From NCBI RefSeq assembly GCF_900155555.1, contig NZ_FUHN01000006.1, positions 248,001 through 312,000 on the forward strand: 64,000 nucleotides of DNA. The letters are read 5' to 3'. The position numbers were made by a program, and so were the translations under genes. The stretch's first letter is position 1, and every line of letters starts with the position of its first letter. This document shows positions 34,100 to 43,208 of the stretch, piece by piece. Source of the DNA: Mobilibacterium timonense. Lineage in GTDB: Bacteria > Bacillota > Clostridia > Peptostreptococcales > Anaerovoracaceae. Below the pieces are notes generated by a model. The model searched no databases and was not told the DNA's origin. It worked only from the letters and a program-made list of their open reading frames with translations.

Positions 34100-34729
34100 A
34101 TGAAGATAGCAGTAGTAGCAGCAAATGGAAAAGAAGGAAGACTCATCGTCAAGGAAGCGGCAGAGAGAGGCTTCGACGTCACAGCAGTGGTGAGATCTGA
34201 AAATCGCACGGTAGCGGATAAGGTGATCAAGAAGGATCTTTTTGATCTGACAGCAGAAGATCTGAAGGACTTCGATGCCGTTGTCGACGCCTTCGGCGCC
34301 TGGACCGAGGAGACGCTGCCGCAGCACAGCACGTCGCTGGCACATCTGTGCGACATTCTCTCGGGAACTGAGACAAGGCTCCTGGTGGTAGGAGGAGCAG
34401 GCAGCCTGTACGTGGATCCGGAGCACACCGCGCAGGTCGCTGACGGCCCTGATTTTCCTGATGCGTTCAAGCCTCTGGCAACAGCAATGGCAAAGGCGCT
34501 CGACGAGCTCAGGAAGAGGAGTGACGTAAGGTGGACTTATATCAGCCCGGCCGCTGACTTCCAGGCAGATGGAGAGAGAACAGGGGAGTACATCCTGGCG
34601 GGAGAGGAGCTGACGCTGAACGACAGAGGCGAGTCAGTCATCTCCTACGCAGATTTCGCCGTAGCCATGGTGGATGAGATCGAAAAGGGCGATCACATTC
34701 AGCAGAGGATCAGCGTAGTAAGGAAGTAG
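34100..34729 (+). CDS. NAD(P)-binding atypical SDR oxidoreductase
   Basis: 209 residues of the YwnB/NmrA-like branch. The N terminus KIAVVAANGKEGRLIVKEA is a glycine-poor Rossmann loop (normally GxxGxxG, here AANGKEG), followed by VVDAFGAW and WTYISPAADFQADGERTGEY. AGGAGG precedes the ATG. Such proteins are often induced by electrophiles or oxidants. The single-gene unit lies between two terminators. Confidence 0.82.
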   Translation: MKIAVVAANGKEGRLIVKEAAERGFDVTAVVRSENRTVADKVIKKDLFDLTAEDLKDFDAVVDAFGAWTEETLPQHSTSLAHLCDILSGTETRLLVVGGAGSLYVDPEHTAQVADGPDFPDAFKPLATAMAKALDELRKRSDVRWTYISPAADFQADGERTGEYILAGEELTLNDRGESVISYADFAVAMVDEIEKGDHIQQRISVVRK

Positions 34730-34815
34730 CCGCAGTTGAGGTCAGCCGTCGAGGCAAGCCTTGTCACTGAAAAATGCTCTGCGCCTGTCGCACGATCGCG
34801 GGGCAGACGCTGAAA

Positions 34816-34886
34816 AAGAGGCATCTGTATTCTTAGTATTTCTCGATTTTTCGAGATCACAAGGATACAGATGCCTCTTGCTTTTT
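34816..34886 (+). terminator. Long-stem terminator after the SDR gene
   Basis: A perfect 15-bp stem AAGAGGCATCTGTAT/ATACAGATGCCTCTT encloses a second hairpin (CTCGA/TCGAG) and is followed by GCTTTTTC. A-rich bases on the other side could make it work in both directions. Confidence 0.8.
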
Positions 34887-34982
34887 CATGAGCCAGAAAA
34901 TGACGAGGAGCGAAAGTGTGTCAGCTGAAATGATACGACATTTTGCAATACTGCGCAACCTCATGATAAAGAAAACAATTTC

Positions 34983-35024
34983 GTGACATATGTTACAGAA
35001 ACAAGGAAATACCGTTGATATAAT
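34983..35024 (+). promoter_or_regulatory. asrABC promoter with Crp/Fnr-type site at -41.5
   Basis: A TATAAT at 35019-35024 has no -35 match. A near-perfect palindrome GTGACATATGTTAC (34983-34996) is centred 41.5 bases before the predicted start (about 35031), the class II activator position. The Crp/Fnr gene at 37973 is the obvious candidate regulator. Confidence 0.6.
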
Positions 35025-35076
35025 TGTTAAAAATACAGCAGTATCGTCATGCATTTTGTCAGTGAACGGAGGAAAC

Positions 35077-36105
35077 ATGGGCTTTGTATTTGACACAGAT
35101 GGCTTTGATAAAGTCATGGAGGGCCTGAGGGAGAATTACCGGATCTACGCTCCGGTCAGAAAGACCGGCGAGGGCAGATTCACTGATACCGATGTCATCC
35201 GCTACGACTTCGTGGACACATTGGATCAGATCGAGCTGGACGAGCGCTCGGATTATTCCTTCAAGGAGATCCTGATGCCCCTCTCGGAGACGATGTTCTT
35301 CTTTACGGAGGACGAGATCAAGGAAGCCGGATTCGATGACCGTCCGGTGATAGTCCTCGCCAGGAGCTGCGACATCCACGGCCTCAGGCGCCTGGATCAG
35401 ATCTACACCGGGAACGGTCCTAACGACGACTGGTTCTACGAGAGGCGGAAGGACAAAGTGAAGTTCGCGCTCATCGGATGTGGGGAGGCCTGCGCCAACA
35501 GCTTCTGCGTGGACATGGGGAGCAACCGCACGGATGACTACATCTTTTCCATCGACCAGATAGACGGTAAGATCTACTCGGACGTGAAGGACGAGGACCT
35601 CGTTCCGGTCTTTGAGAAGGCTGCGGAGTCTCAGGGAGAGGTCGCCCCGAGGTACGTGACGGAGGCGGAGTTCCGAGTGGAGCGCCCTGAAGAGGTGCCT
35701 TCGGAGATCTTCACAGACGGCATGTGGGATGAGTACACGAAGCGCTGCATAAACTGCGGACGCTGTAACTTCGTCTGTCCTACCTGCACCTGCTTCACCA
35801 TCCAGGACCTTTTCTACACGGACAACGGAAAGGTGGGCGAGCGCCGCAGGGTGAACGCCTCCTGCATGGTGGACGGATACACCGACGTTGCCGGCGGGCT
35901 CCAGTTCCGCAAGAAAAACGGAGAGAGGATGCGCTTCAAGGTGCTCCACAAGGTATACGATTTCAGGAAGCGCTTTGGCTACGACATGTGCGTTGGATGC
36001 GGCCGCTGCGATACAGTGTGCCCTGAGTACATCTCTTTTTCCAACTGCGTGAACAAGCTGAATGCGAGAGTAAAAGAACTGGAGGCTGATGGCGATGAGA
36101 GATAA
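35077..36105 (+). CDS. asrA: Anaerobic sulfite reductase subunit A
   Basis: About 342 residues. Two [4Fe-4S] ferredoxin motifs are clear: CINCGRCNFVCPTC (near residue 226) and CVGCGRCDTVCPEY (near 305). AsrA passes electrons within the NADH-dependent sulfite reductase that makes sulfide. ATG 35077 (MGFVFDTDGF) is chosen because GGAGG precedes it; the longer frame from 34990 has no ribosome site. It overlaps asrB by 17 bases. Confidence 0.96.
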   Translation: MGFVFDTDGFDKVMEGLRENYRIYAPVRKTGEGRFTDTDVIRYDFVDTLDQIELDERSDYSFKEILMPLSETMFFFTEDEIKEAGFDDRPVIVLARSCDIHGLRRLDQIYTGNGPNDDWFYERRKDKVKFALIGCGEACANSFCVDMGSNRTDDYIFSIDQIDGKIYSDVKDEDLVPVFEKAAESQGEVAPRYVTEAEFRVERPEEVPSEIFTDGMWDEYTKRCINCGRCNFVCPTCTCFTIQDLFYTDNGKVGERRRVNASCMVDGYTDVAGGLQFRKKNGERMRFKVLHKVYDFRKRFGYDMCVGCGRCDTVCPEYISFSNCVNKLNARVKELEADGDER

Positions 36106-36892
36106 CAACGAATACAGACCGGTGCCGTCCAGGATCCAGGAGATCGTGAAGCACACTCCTAACGACTGGACATTCCGCTTCACCTACGTCGGAGACGTGA
36201 AGCCGGGACAGTTTTTCCAGGTGTCGATCCCTAAGGTGGGGGAATGTCCTATCTCCGTCAGCGGAATAGGAGACGACTTCGTGGACCTTTCCATAAGAAA
36301 GGTGGGAAAGGTGACTGACTACCTTTTTGAGCACTGCGAGCCGGGAGACATGATGTTCATCCGCGGACCGTACGGCAACGGATTCGACGTGGAGGAATAC
36401 GCCAGGAACGAGATCGTGATCGTGGCTGGAGGCACCGCCGTGTCGCCTATCAGGGGCGTGGTGCAGTATCTTTGCAAGGGAGACCACCCGGAGGACTGCC
36501 ACCTCATCGCCGGGTTCAAGAACCCGGGAGAGATCATGTTCCGCAAGGACTTCGCCGAGTGGAAAGACAAGATCGACGTCGTGCTGACGGTGGACGGCGC
36601 TCCGGACGATTACGACGGTCCGGTGGGGATGGTCACGAAGTATATTCCTGATGTTCCGATCAAGGATCTCGACACTTGCAAGGTGATCGTAGTGGGACCG
36701 CCGCCGATGATAAAGTTCTCCATGATAGAGCTCATGAAGCGCGGCCTCAAGGAAGAGAACGTCTGGATCTCGGATTCCAGAAGGATGAGCTGCGGCATAG
36801 GAAAGTGCGGACACTGCCGTATCAACGACAAGTACGTCTGCATCGACGGGCCGGTGTTCAGGTTCTCCGAGCACAAGACACTGGTCGACTAG
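36089..36892 (+). CDS. asrB: Anaerobic sulfite reductase subunit B
   Basis: 267 residues, a ferredoxin-NADP+ reductase-like flavoprotein that takes electrons from NADH. FAD-side motif GQFFQVSIPKVGECPISVS, NAD-side GGTAVSPIRGVVQYL and the C-terminal [2Fe-2S] cluster CGIGKCGHC then C about 12 residues on. ATG 36089 or 36095 (MRDNNEY) can start it. Confidence 0.95.
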   Translation: MAMRDNNEYRPVPSRIQEIVKHTPNDWTFRFTYVGDVKPGQFFQVSIPKVGECPISVSGIGDDFVDLSIRKVGKVTDYLFEHCEPGDMMFIRGPYGNGFDVEEYARNEIVIVAGGTAVSPIRGVVQYLCKGDHPEDCHLIAGFKNPGEIMFRKDFAEWKDKIDVVLTVDGAPDDYDGPVGMVTKYIPDVPIKDLDTCKVIVVGPPPMIKFSMIELMKRGLKEENVWISDSRRMSCGIGKCGHCRINDKYVCIDGPVFRFSEHKTLVD

Positions 36893-36905
36893 CGGAGGTG
36901 GCAGT

Positions 36906-37937
36906 ATGAACAAGACAAATCTCGATTTCAATATGAAGAAGCTGAAGAAGAATGCCTACCGCTATTCCAAGGTCAGAGGCGAGACGGCTTCGAGAGTGAG
37001 GTGTCCGGGCGGCGAAATAGATGTCGACTCCCTGCAGAGGGTGGTGGACATCGCCAGGAAATACGGCAAGGGCACGGTGAATATCACTAACCGCCAGGGC
37101 TTTGAGATCCCCGGTATCGACCTGGCCGACGTGGAAGAGGTGAACAAGCTGCTCCAGCTGATCATCGAGAACCGCGGTGTAAACCAGGAAGAGTACGACG
37201 GCGGATATCCGGCGTCCGGGACCAGAAACGTTGTGGCGTGTCCGGGAAAACAGCTCTGTCCTTTCGGGTGCTACGACACCAAGGCCTTCGCCCAGGAGAT
37301 CGACAAGGCTATCTATCCTAACGACCACCATGTTAAAATAGCCTTTACAGGATGCTCAAACGACTGCGCACACACCCGCCTCAACGACTTCGGCATCATC
37401 GGCCAGACCGAGCCGCAGTACAACAAGGACCGGTGCGTCAGCTGCGGGCAGTGCGTGAAGTACTGCAAGAAGCGTTCGGTAGGAGCCCTCAAGGTGGTGA
37501 ATGGCAAGATCGAGAGAGATACCAACAAGTGCATCGGCTGCGGCGTCTGTATCAACTACTGCCCTACCAGGGCCTGGACTCGCAGCAAGGAGCAGTACTT
37601 CAGGGTCGTCCTGCTGGGCCGCACGGGCAAGAAGAACCCGAGGATGGCAGAGGACTTCATGAAGTGGGCGGACCACGACACGGTGAAGAAGATCATCACC
37701 AACGTGTACGCGTATCTCGACGAGTATCTGGATAGAGACGCGGTGGAGAGCAAGGAGCACATCGGCTACATCGTTGACAGAACGGGGTTCGAGGAATTCC
37801 TGAGCTACATAATGAAGGACGTCACACCTGGACCTAAGTGTGAGATCCAGGGCCGCCTGTACTGGGGCGGAAAGCGCTACGACCAGACCAACGAGCTCAG
37901 GCATTCCATGTTCCGCTTCTCCGAGAGAGAAGAGTGA
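36906..37937 (+). CDS. asrC: Anaerobic sulfite reductase subunit C (sirohaem)
   Basis: 343 residues. The sirohaem/[4Fe-4S] site is visible as CPGKQLCPFGCYDT and TGCSNDCAHT, and two added ferredoxin clusters as CVSCGQCVKYCKK and CIGCGVCINYCPT. It reduces sulfite to sulfide. GGAGG lies just before ATG 36906. Complete, last of asrABC. Confidence 0.96.
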   Translation: MNKTNLDFNMKKLKKNAYRYSKVRGETASRVRCPGGEIDVDSLQRVVDIARKYGKGTVNITNRQGFEIPGIDLADVEEVNKLLQLIIENRGVNQEEYDGGYPASGTRNVVACPGKQLCPFGCYDTKAFAQEIDKAIYPNDHHVKIAFTGCSNDCAHTRLNDFGIIGQTEPQYNKDRCVSCGQCVKYCKKRSVGALKVVNGKIERDTNKCIGCGVCINYCPTRAWTRSKEQYFRVVLLGRTGKKNPRMAEDFMKWADHDTVKKIITNVYAYLDEYLDRDAVESKEHIGYIVDRTGFEEFLSYIMKDVTPGPKCEIQGRLYWGGKRYDQTNELRHSMFRFSEREE

Positions 37938-37972
37938 TATGTTTGATGGGCCAGGAAGAAAGTTGAGGGAGA

Positions 37973-38683
37973 ATGGCAGGCAGCACGAAACTGATCAATG
38001 ACAAAGAGGCATTGGTGCAGCTCGAGAGCTGTGTCCTGTTTCAGGGACTGGATCCCGAGGATATATACAAGAGCATGGAGTGCGCCGGTGCTGAATGCGC
38101 TGTCTTTCGCAAGGACGAGATGATCTTCACCGAAGACATGGAACCGAGGCGTCTCTACGTGCTGGTGAGCGGCATGGTCCGGGTGGGCCGTGATTCTGTG
38201 GACGGAAAGCGCAGCATCCTCGTGACCTACGGCAGGACCGGAGATATTTTCGGGGACGTTATCCTTTTTCTCGGAAAAAAACAGTACGGCTTTTTCGCCC
38301 AGGCCGGCGAGGAGAGCAAGGTGGTGAGCATCCCCCGTGGGTTCCTCAGCAGCACCTGCCCGCGCGGCTGCGGGTACCACACCCGGATGGTATCCAACAT
38401 GCTGATGATCCTGGCTCAGACTGCGTATTCATTGAATGACAGGCTGGAGGTCCTGATGTGCCAGACCCTCAGGCAGAAGATCGGCAAGATGCTGCTTCTC
38501 TACTGCGAAGGGGACTACTCTCGCAAGCTGGTCATGACCAGGGAGGAGATGGCCCAGACGCTGAACGTCGCCCGGCCATCGCTGTCCCGTGAGCTGATGA
38601 AAATGGTTGAGGACGGGCTGATCAGGGTCGAGGGCAGGAAGATATCCATCGAGGATGTCCAGGCGCTGGAAGAACTTTTCTGA
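37973..38683 (+). CDS. Crp/Fnr-family transcriptional regulator
   Basis: 236 residues: an N-terminal cyclic-nucleotide-binding-like barrel (GMVRVGRDSVDGKRSILVTYGRTGDIFGD, with little sign of the full cAMP pocket) and a C-terminal winged helix (TREEMAQTLNVARPSLSRELMKM). Several cysteines are present (positions near 14, 40, 46, and the STCPRGCGYH cluster near 125-130), which could bind a cluster or sense redox. It follows asrC by 35 bases and is the likely activator of asrABC. Its 3' end is overlapped by the convergent methyltransferase frame. Confidence 0.9.
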   Translation: MAGSTKLINDKEALVQLESCVLFQGLDPEDIYKSMECAGAECAVFRKDEMIFTEDMEPRRLYVLVSGMVRVGRDSVDGKRSILVTYGRTGDIFGDVILFLGKKQYGFFAQAGEESKVVSIPRGFLSSTCPRGCGYHTRMVSNMLMILAQTAYSLNDRLEVLMCQTLRQKIGKMLLLYCEGDYSRKLVMTREEMAQTLNVARPSLSRELMKMVEDGLIRVEGRKISIEDVQALEELF

Positions 38684-40581
38684 CCCTTCAGAGACGTCGT
38701 TGCAACAAAAAAGATCTGCCTGTAGATTTCAGGCAGATAGGGATGAAGACGCACTAAAGCGTGGCCACTTACATCAGGACTTACGATGCGCTCCATCAGT
38801 GCGACTCTTTCGAACGGCATCATGAGGTATATACCATCTACGTATGGAAGCAGGCGGGCGGCTATGGACAGAGTGTATCTCTCTCCGAGCTTCTCGCCTT
38901 CTTCTCTGTTCAGGCCGGCGTAGCTCTGTATCATATCTTCAGGTATGTGTATCCCTGAGATCTCAGACTCCATGAACTGCCCGTTTCTCTGGGACACCAC
39001 AGGAATGATGCCGCCCAGGATATATACGTCAGGAGGAAGCTCCCTCCTGGCCTTTTTAATGTTCTCGATCGCTTCATCGGACATTGCGGGCTGGGTGAGG
39101 AAGCCGTCGGCACCCTCCATGACCTTTTCCTGAGCGCGGCTCATTTCTACATCGAAGTTTGCCGCGTTGACGTTCAGTGCGGCGAAGATCATCATCGGCT
39201 CATCAAACAGTTCTTCGTTCAGCGAGCGGATGTAGGCTATGAGCTTACGCGAGTTGAACTGATATACACGCTGGACCTCGTCGCGCTCTGCGGTCGGGAT
39301 CGGATCTCCGGTCACCACCAGCACATTCCTCAGCCCTTCTGCAGAGCCGCCAAGAAGAAGAGCTTTGGTGGCGTTGATGTTCCTGTCCCTGCAGGTCATG
39401 TGAGGGATGACGTCGAGATCCAGATCTCTCATGACCTTGCACGCCAGGAGAGTGGAATCCATCCTTGCTCTTGCTATAGGGCAGTCTGCTATTGTGAGAG
39501 TGTCAACGCCCGCGTCCTGGAGCCGCCTGGCCCCGTCGATGAACTTATCCAGGTTCGTATCTTTGGGGGAGTCGAACTCAACGGCTATTATCTTCTTTCC
39601 CGCGTTCAGCTTCTGCCATATACGATTCGTTATGGTGACGCCTTCCTTGAAGCCTCCGAGCTTTCTTGCGGGATATGACCCGCTTTCCGGTTTGCGCCTT
39701 TCAAATGAGGATTCGGCCGGGGTGAAACCGCAGAGATGACCGGCGAGTGTTTTTATATACTGAGGATCTGTGCCGCAGCATCCGCCCAGCACACGGACCC
39801 CGCTTTCGGCGAGCTCGAGCATCTCACGGGCGAAGAACTCCGGGGCTCCCTTATAGAATGTTCTGAAACCTCTTACCGTCGGGTAACCGGCGTTCGGCAT
39901 GGCCGAGGTGTGTTTCAGTTCTTCAGGATCCATCTTCATGAGCAGCCTGGCCATGTGGCCGGCGCTGGACACGCAGTTGAGCCCGGTTATCTCAAAAAGA
40001 CCCGAATATTCCGCCTCACCCATGAGGTTTCTGTAGTAGCGGCCCTCCCTCGAGTAACCGTCGGGAAGCACGCCAAACGAAGCTATTATGAAGGCGTCAG
40101 GGCAGATGTCTCTGATGTGCCTGGCGCACTCGAGAATGCCGTCGATGGATGAGAGGGTCTCGAAAATAAAATTCGTGGCGCCGGCCTTCAGGAAGATGTC
40201 CGCCGTTTCGATGTATTGCTTCTGCATCTCCTCGGGGGTCTTTCCCGGGGCCGGCCCTATGTCTGCAAAGACGTAGGCGTTTTTTCCAGATGCGGCGACT
40301 GCATCCACTGCGATCCTGTAACCGGCCTCGACGACAGAGTTCCTCTGTTCGATCCCCTCCATGACCTCGGGATATGCTCCGAAGGTGTTCGTCTTGATGG
40401 CGGTTGCACCAGCCTCGAGATATTCTCTGTGGACCTCGGTCACCCTCTCAGGCGCGGATATGTTGCTGAGCTCGCAGGCCTTCGTGTTGTCCCTGTACTT
40501 CATGGAAAAGTAGGTACCGAAGGCGCCGTCGAATAGCAGGACGTTGTTTTTGAGATATTCGCGTATGTTAGTGGTCTTCAT
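38515..40581 (-). CDS. Homocysteine S-methyltransferase / methylenetetrahydrofolate reductase fusion
   Basis: A 688-codon YitJ-like protein. The N-terminal methyltransferase barrel has DGAFGTYFS, KTNTFGAYPEVME and the zinc site GLNCVSS with GGCCGTDPQYI. The C-terminal MTHFR domain has VEFDSPKDTN, VVTGDPIP and FLTQPAMSDEAIE and normally ends soon after VDGIYLMMPFERV. Here the frame continues about 80 codons through its own terminator (38706-38738) and 169 bases into the antisense of the regulator gene. The true C terminus is therefore doubtful; a frame change near 38780 would give TAA at once. Supplies methyl groups for methionine. Confidence 0.88.
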   Translation of the reverse strand: MKTTNIREYLKNNVLLFDGAFGTYFSMKYRDNTKACELSNISAPERVTEVHREYLEAGATAIKTNTFGAYPEVMEGIEQRNSVVEAGYRIAVDAVAASGKNAYVFADIGPAPGKTPEEMQKQYIETADIFLKAGATNFIFETLSSIDGILECARHIRDICPDAFIIASFGVLPDGYSREGRYYRNLMGEAEYSGLFEITGLNCVSSAGHMARLLMKMDPEELKHTSAMPNAGYPTVRGFRTFYKGAPEFFAREMLELAESGVRVLGGCCGTDPQYIKTLAGHLCGFTPAESSFERRKPESGSYPARKLGGFKEGVTITNRIWQKLNAGKKIIAVEFDSPKDTNLDKFIDGARRLQDAGVDTLTIADCPIARARMDSTLLACKVMRDLDLDVIPHMTCRDRNINATKALLLGGSAEGLRNVLVVTGDPIPTAERDEVQRVYQFNSRKLIAYIRSLNEELFDEPMMIFAALNVNAANFDVEMSRAQEKVMEGADGFLTQPAMSDEAIENIKKARRELPPDVYILGGIIPVVSQRNGQFMESEISGIHIPEDMIQSYAGLNREEGEKLGERYTLSIAARLLPYVDGIYLMMPFERVALMERIVSPDVSGHALVRLHPYLPEIYRQIFFVATTSLKGQKSSSSAWTSSMDIFLPSTLISPSSTIFISSRDSDGRATFSVWAISSLVMTSLRE
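38706..38738 (-). terminator. Terminator inside the reading frame
   Basis: On the minus strand a perfect 9-bp stem ATCTGCCTG/CAGGCAGAT with a 7-base loop is followed by C and TTTTTT. It lies upstream of the in-frame stop of the convergent gene. Confidence 0.85.
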
Positions 40582-40643
40582 CAGTAAATTCCTGTCTCGT
40601 ATGTTTTCTGTCTGTATGTGCTGCGGTGAGGGTCACCGTGCCG

Positions 40644-43118
40644 TTACCCCAGCACTTCCTGGGCGGCCTTCACGCTGTCTCTGGCATCGCCGCAGTAGAA
40701 ATCCGCGCCGATCTCGGCTGCGTATTCCGGAGTTACCACGGCACCTCCCACCATCACCTTCGTGTCCGGAGATGCCGATCTGACCGCCTCGATGGTCTCC
40801 TTCATCGCCGGGAGCGTGGTGGTCATCAGAGCTGAAAGCCCCAGGAGCCTTGCACCGCTGCTCTTCACGGCGTCGACCACCTTTTCCACCGGCACGTCCT
40901 TGCCGAGATCGATCATGTGGTAGCCGTAGTTTTCCAGCACGACCTTCACGATGTTCTTGCCTATGTCGTGGATGTCTCCCTTGACGGTGCAGATCACGAT
41001 CGTACCTCTGGATATGTTCACGCCACCGGCGTTTCTGGCGCTGATCCGTTCCTTTATCATGTCGAAGGCGGCGGTGGCGGCGTTAGCGGAGCTGATGAGC
41101 TGAGGCAGGAACAAGATGCCCTTTTCATACTGCTCGCCCACCACGTCGAGGGCGGGGATGAGCTCCTTGTTTATGACCTCTTCTTCGCTCATGGTGAGAA
41201 GGGCCTTTTCCGCCAGAACCCTCGTCTCGTCCTTCAGTCCCTTGAGCACGGCGTGCTCGATGGTCATGTCTCCTGCGGATCCCGCATTGCTCCCGGCGTT
41301 GCCGGAAGCCGCAGACTTTTTCTTTTCCACGGCCTTTTCCTCGACCCTGTCGGCGAATCTCTCTATGTAGGAGGCGCAGTTCGCGTCCTCGCCGGACAGG
41401 ACCTTGAAGGAGGCCACGGCGTCCATCATTTCCAGCTGGTTAGGATTAATTATCGGAAAATCCAGGCCGCAGGCCATCGCCTGCACCAGGAAGCTTTCTG
41501 TTATGTGCTTTCTGGCCGGCAGCCCGAAGGAGATGTTCGAGACTCCCAGGGATGCGTGGGTGTGGTGGTGCTCCGTGATGTAGCGCAGGGCCTTCAGAGT
41601 CTCCCGCGCCTGATCCTGCTGGGCTGACACGGTGAGGGTGAGGCAGTCAACGAGCAGGTCCTCAGGCCCGATCCCTTCTTGCGCACACCGGTCGATGACG
41701 TGCTCTGCTTTTTCTATTCTGCCCCGGGCGTCGGTCGGTATCCCGTCTTCGTCGAGGCAGAGTACGATGGAGGCGGCACCGTATTTCTTTATTACCGGTA
41801 GCATCCTGTCCAGGGTGGCGTCATCGGCGTTGATCGAGTTCACGATGGCTCGCCCCGGGTACAGCCTCAGGGCTGCTTCGATCGTCTCCGGATCCCTGGA
41901 ATCGAACTGGAGAGGGAGAGAGATGACGCCGAGCAGGGCTCGGAGGACTTCCACCATGAGCTCTTTTTCGTCGCCGCCCGGGACTCCCACGTTGACGTCC
42001 AGGATGTCAGCACCGGCTTCCTCCTCCTGGAGGGCGACCTTGCAGATGTATCCCATGTCGTGCTCGAGCAGGGCCTGCTGGAACTTTTTCTTTCCCGTAG
42101 GGTTCAGCCTTTCGCCGATCACCCGCACGCCTCCGAACTCGCAAACGTTTGAAGGAGAGCATACGCCGCGCTTCCTGCGGTCAGGCCTTTTTCCGGGATC
42201 AGCCCACTTCGCGGCGGTGTCCGACAGCAGCCGGATGTACTCCGGATCTGTGCCGCAGCAGCCTCCGGCGAGCGCGATGGAAAGATCGCTGTACTTGTTC
42301 ATCTGTGCCGCAAAATCCGCGGCCTTGAGGCGGTATTCTCCCGTTTTCGGGTCGGGGAGCCCGGCGTTCGGCTTGACTATGATCGGAAGCGACGTCCAGT
42401 CCTCCATCTCCTCGATGAGGGGCCGTATCTCCTCGGGTCCGAGGGAGCAGTTAATGCCGACGGCGTCCGCGCCCAGGCCCTCCATGGCCATTGCGAAGGA
42501 AGCGATGGTGGTCCCGGTAAAAGTCCGTCCGGATTCTTCGAAGGTCATCGTCACGGCGACGGGCAGGTCGGAATGCTCCTTTGCGGCCAGGACGGCGGCC
42601 CTGGCGTCCGACAGGTCGGTGAAGGTCTCGATCACGATGAGGTCGGCACCGTATCTGGCTCCTGCTTCGATCTCCTCGGCATATGCGGCATAGGCATCTT
42701 CAAATGTCACGGTGCCGAGTGGTTCCAGGAGTTCTCCGATCGGTCCGACGTCAAGGGCGATCGCGTGGTGCCGCCCTTTTTCGGAAAGGCGCTCCTTCAG
42801 CCCTTTGAAAATGGAAAAATCAGGGGTGGGCTGGCCCGTGGTGGCGGCTTCGTGCTCGGTCACGGCCTTTTCCGCGGAAGCCAGGGCGCATTTTACCGCC
42901 TCGTCCACCGTGATTCCGCAGCCCTGGAGCTTCTTGCTGTTCGCGCCGAAGGTGTTGGTGTAGATCACGTCAGAACCCGCGGCTAGGTATTTCTTTTCTA
43001 TTTCTGTTATCACATCGGGATGCTGGCACCCGAACACTTCTGGATGCTCGCCCGGCCTGAGTCCGGCTGCCTGGAGCATGGTACCCATGGCGCCGTCCAG
43101 GATAAGTGGCTTTGACAT
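40644..43118 (-). CDS. metH: Cobalamin-dependent methionine synthase (without reactivation domain)
   Basis: 824 residues in three modules: homocysteine-binding barrel (LDGAMGTMLQAAG, zinc cysteines in GINCS and GGCCGTDPEYI), pterin-binding barrel (VIGERLNPTGKKKFQQAL, VNVGVPGGDE) and the cap/B12 domain with the cobalt-ligand motif GDIHDIGKNIVKVVLENYGY (histidine near residue 715). The SAM-dependent activation domain of E. coli MetH is absent; it is encoded separately upstream at 43209-43940. AAGGA precedes the ATG. Transfers methyl from methyl-THF to homocysteine. Confidence 0.95.
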   Translation of the reverse strand: MSKPLILDGAMGTMLQAAGLRPGEHPEVFGCQHPDVITEIEKKYLAAGSDVIYTNTFGANSKKLQGCGITVDEAVKCALASAEKAVTEHEAATTGQPTPDFSIFKGLKERLSEKGRHHAIALDVGPIGELLEPLGTVTFEDAYAAYAEEIEAGARYGADLIVIETFTDLSDARAAVLAAKEHSDLPVAVTMTFEESGRTFTGTTIASFAMAMEGLGADAVGINCSLGPEEIRPLIEEMEDWTSLPIIVKPNAGLPDPKTGEYRLKAADFAAQMNKYSDLSIALAGGCCGTDPEYIRLLSDTAAKWADPGKRPDRRKRGVCSPSNVCEFGGVRVIGERLNPTGKKKFQQALLEHDMGYICKVALQEEEAGADILDVNVGVPGGDEKELMVEVLRALLGVISLPLQFDSRDPETIEAALRLYPGRAIVNSINADDATLDRMLPVIKKYGAASIVLCLDEDGIPTDARGRIEKAEHVIDRCAQEGIGPEDLLVDCLTLTVSAQQDQARETLKALRYITEHHHTHASLGVSNISFGLPARKHITESFLVQAMACGLDFPIINPNQLEMMDAVASFKVLSGEDANCASYIERFADRVEEKAVEKKKSAASGNAGSNAGSAGDMTIEHAVLKGLKDETRVLAEKALLTMSEEEVINKELIPALDVVGEQYEKGILFLPQLISSANAATAAFDMIKERISARNAGGVNISRGTIVICTVKGDIHDIGKNIVKVVLENYGYHMIDLGKDVPVEKVVDAVKSSGARLLGLSALMTTTLPAMKETIEAVRSASPDTKVMVGGAVVTPEYAAEIGADFYCGDARDSVKAAQEVLG

Positions 43119-43208
43119 ATGTCCTTCTTTCTGTTCATCTGGTTGTGGCGTTATCTGTAAAAAATATCTTTTGCTCGGTTCCGTCCGCTGAGGGTAGGTC
43201 GTCGCCGG

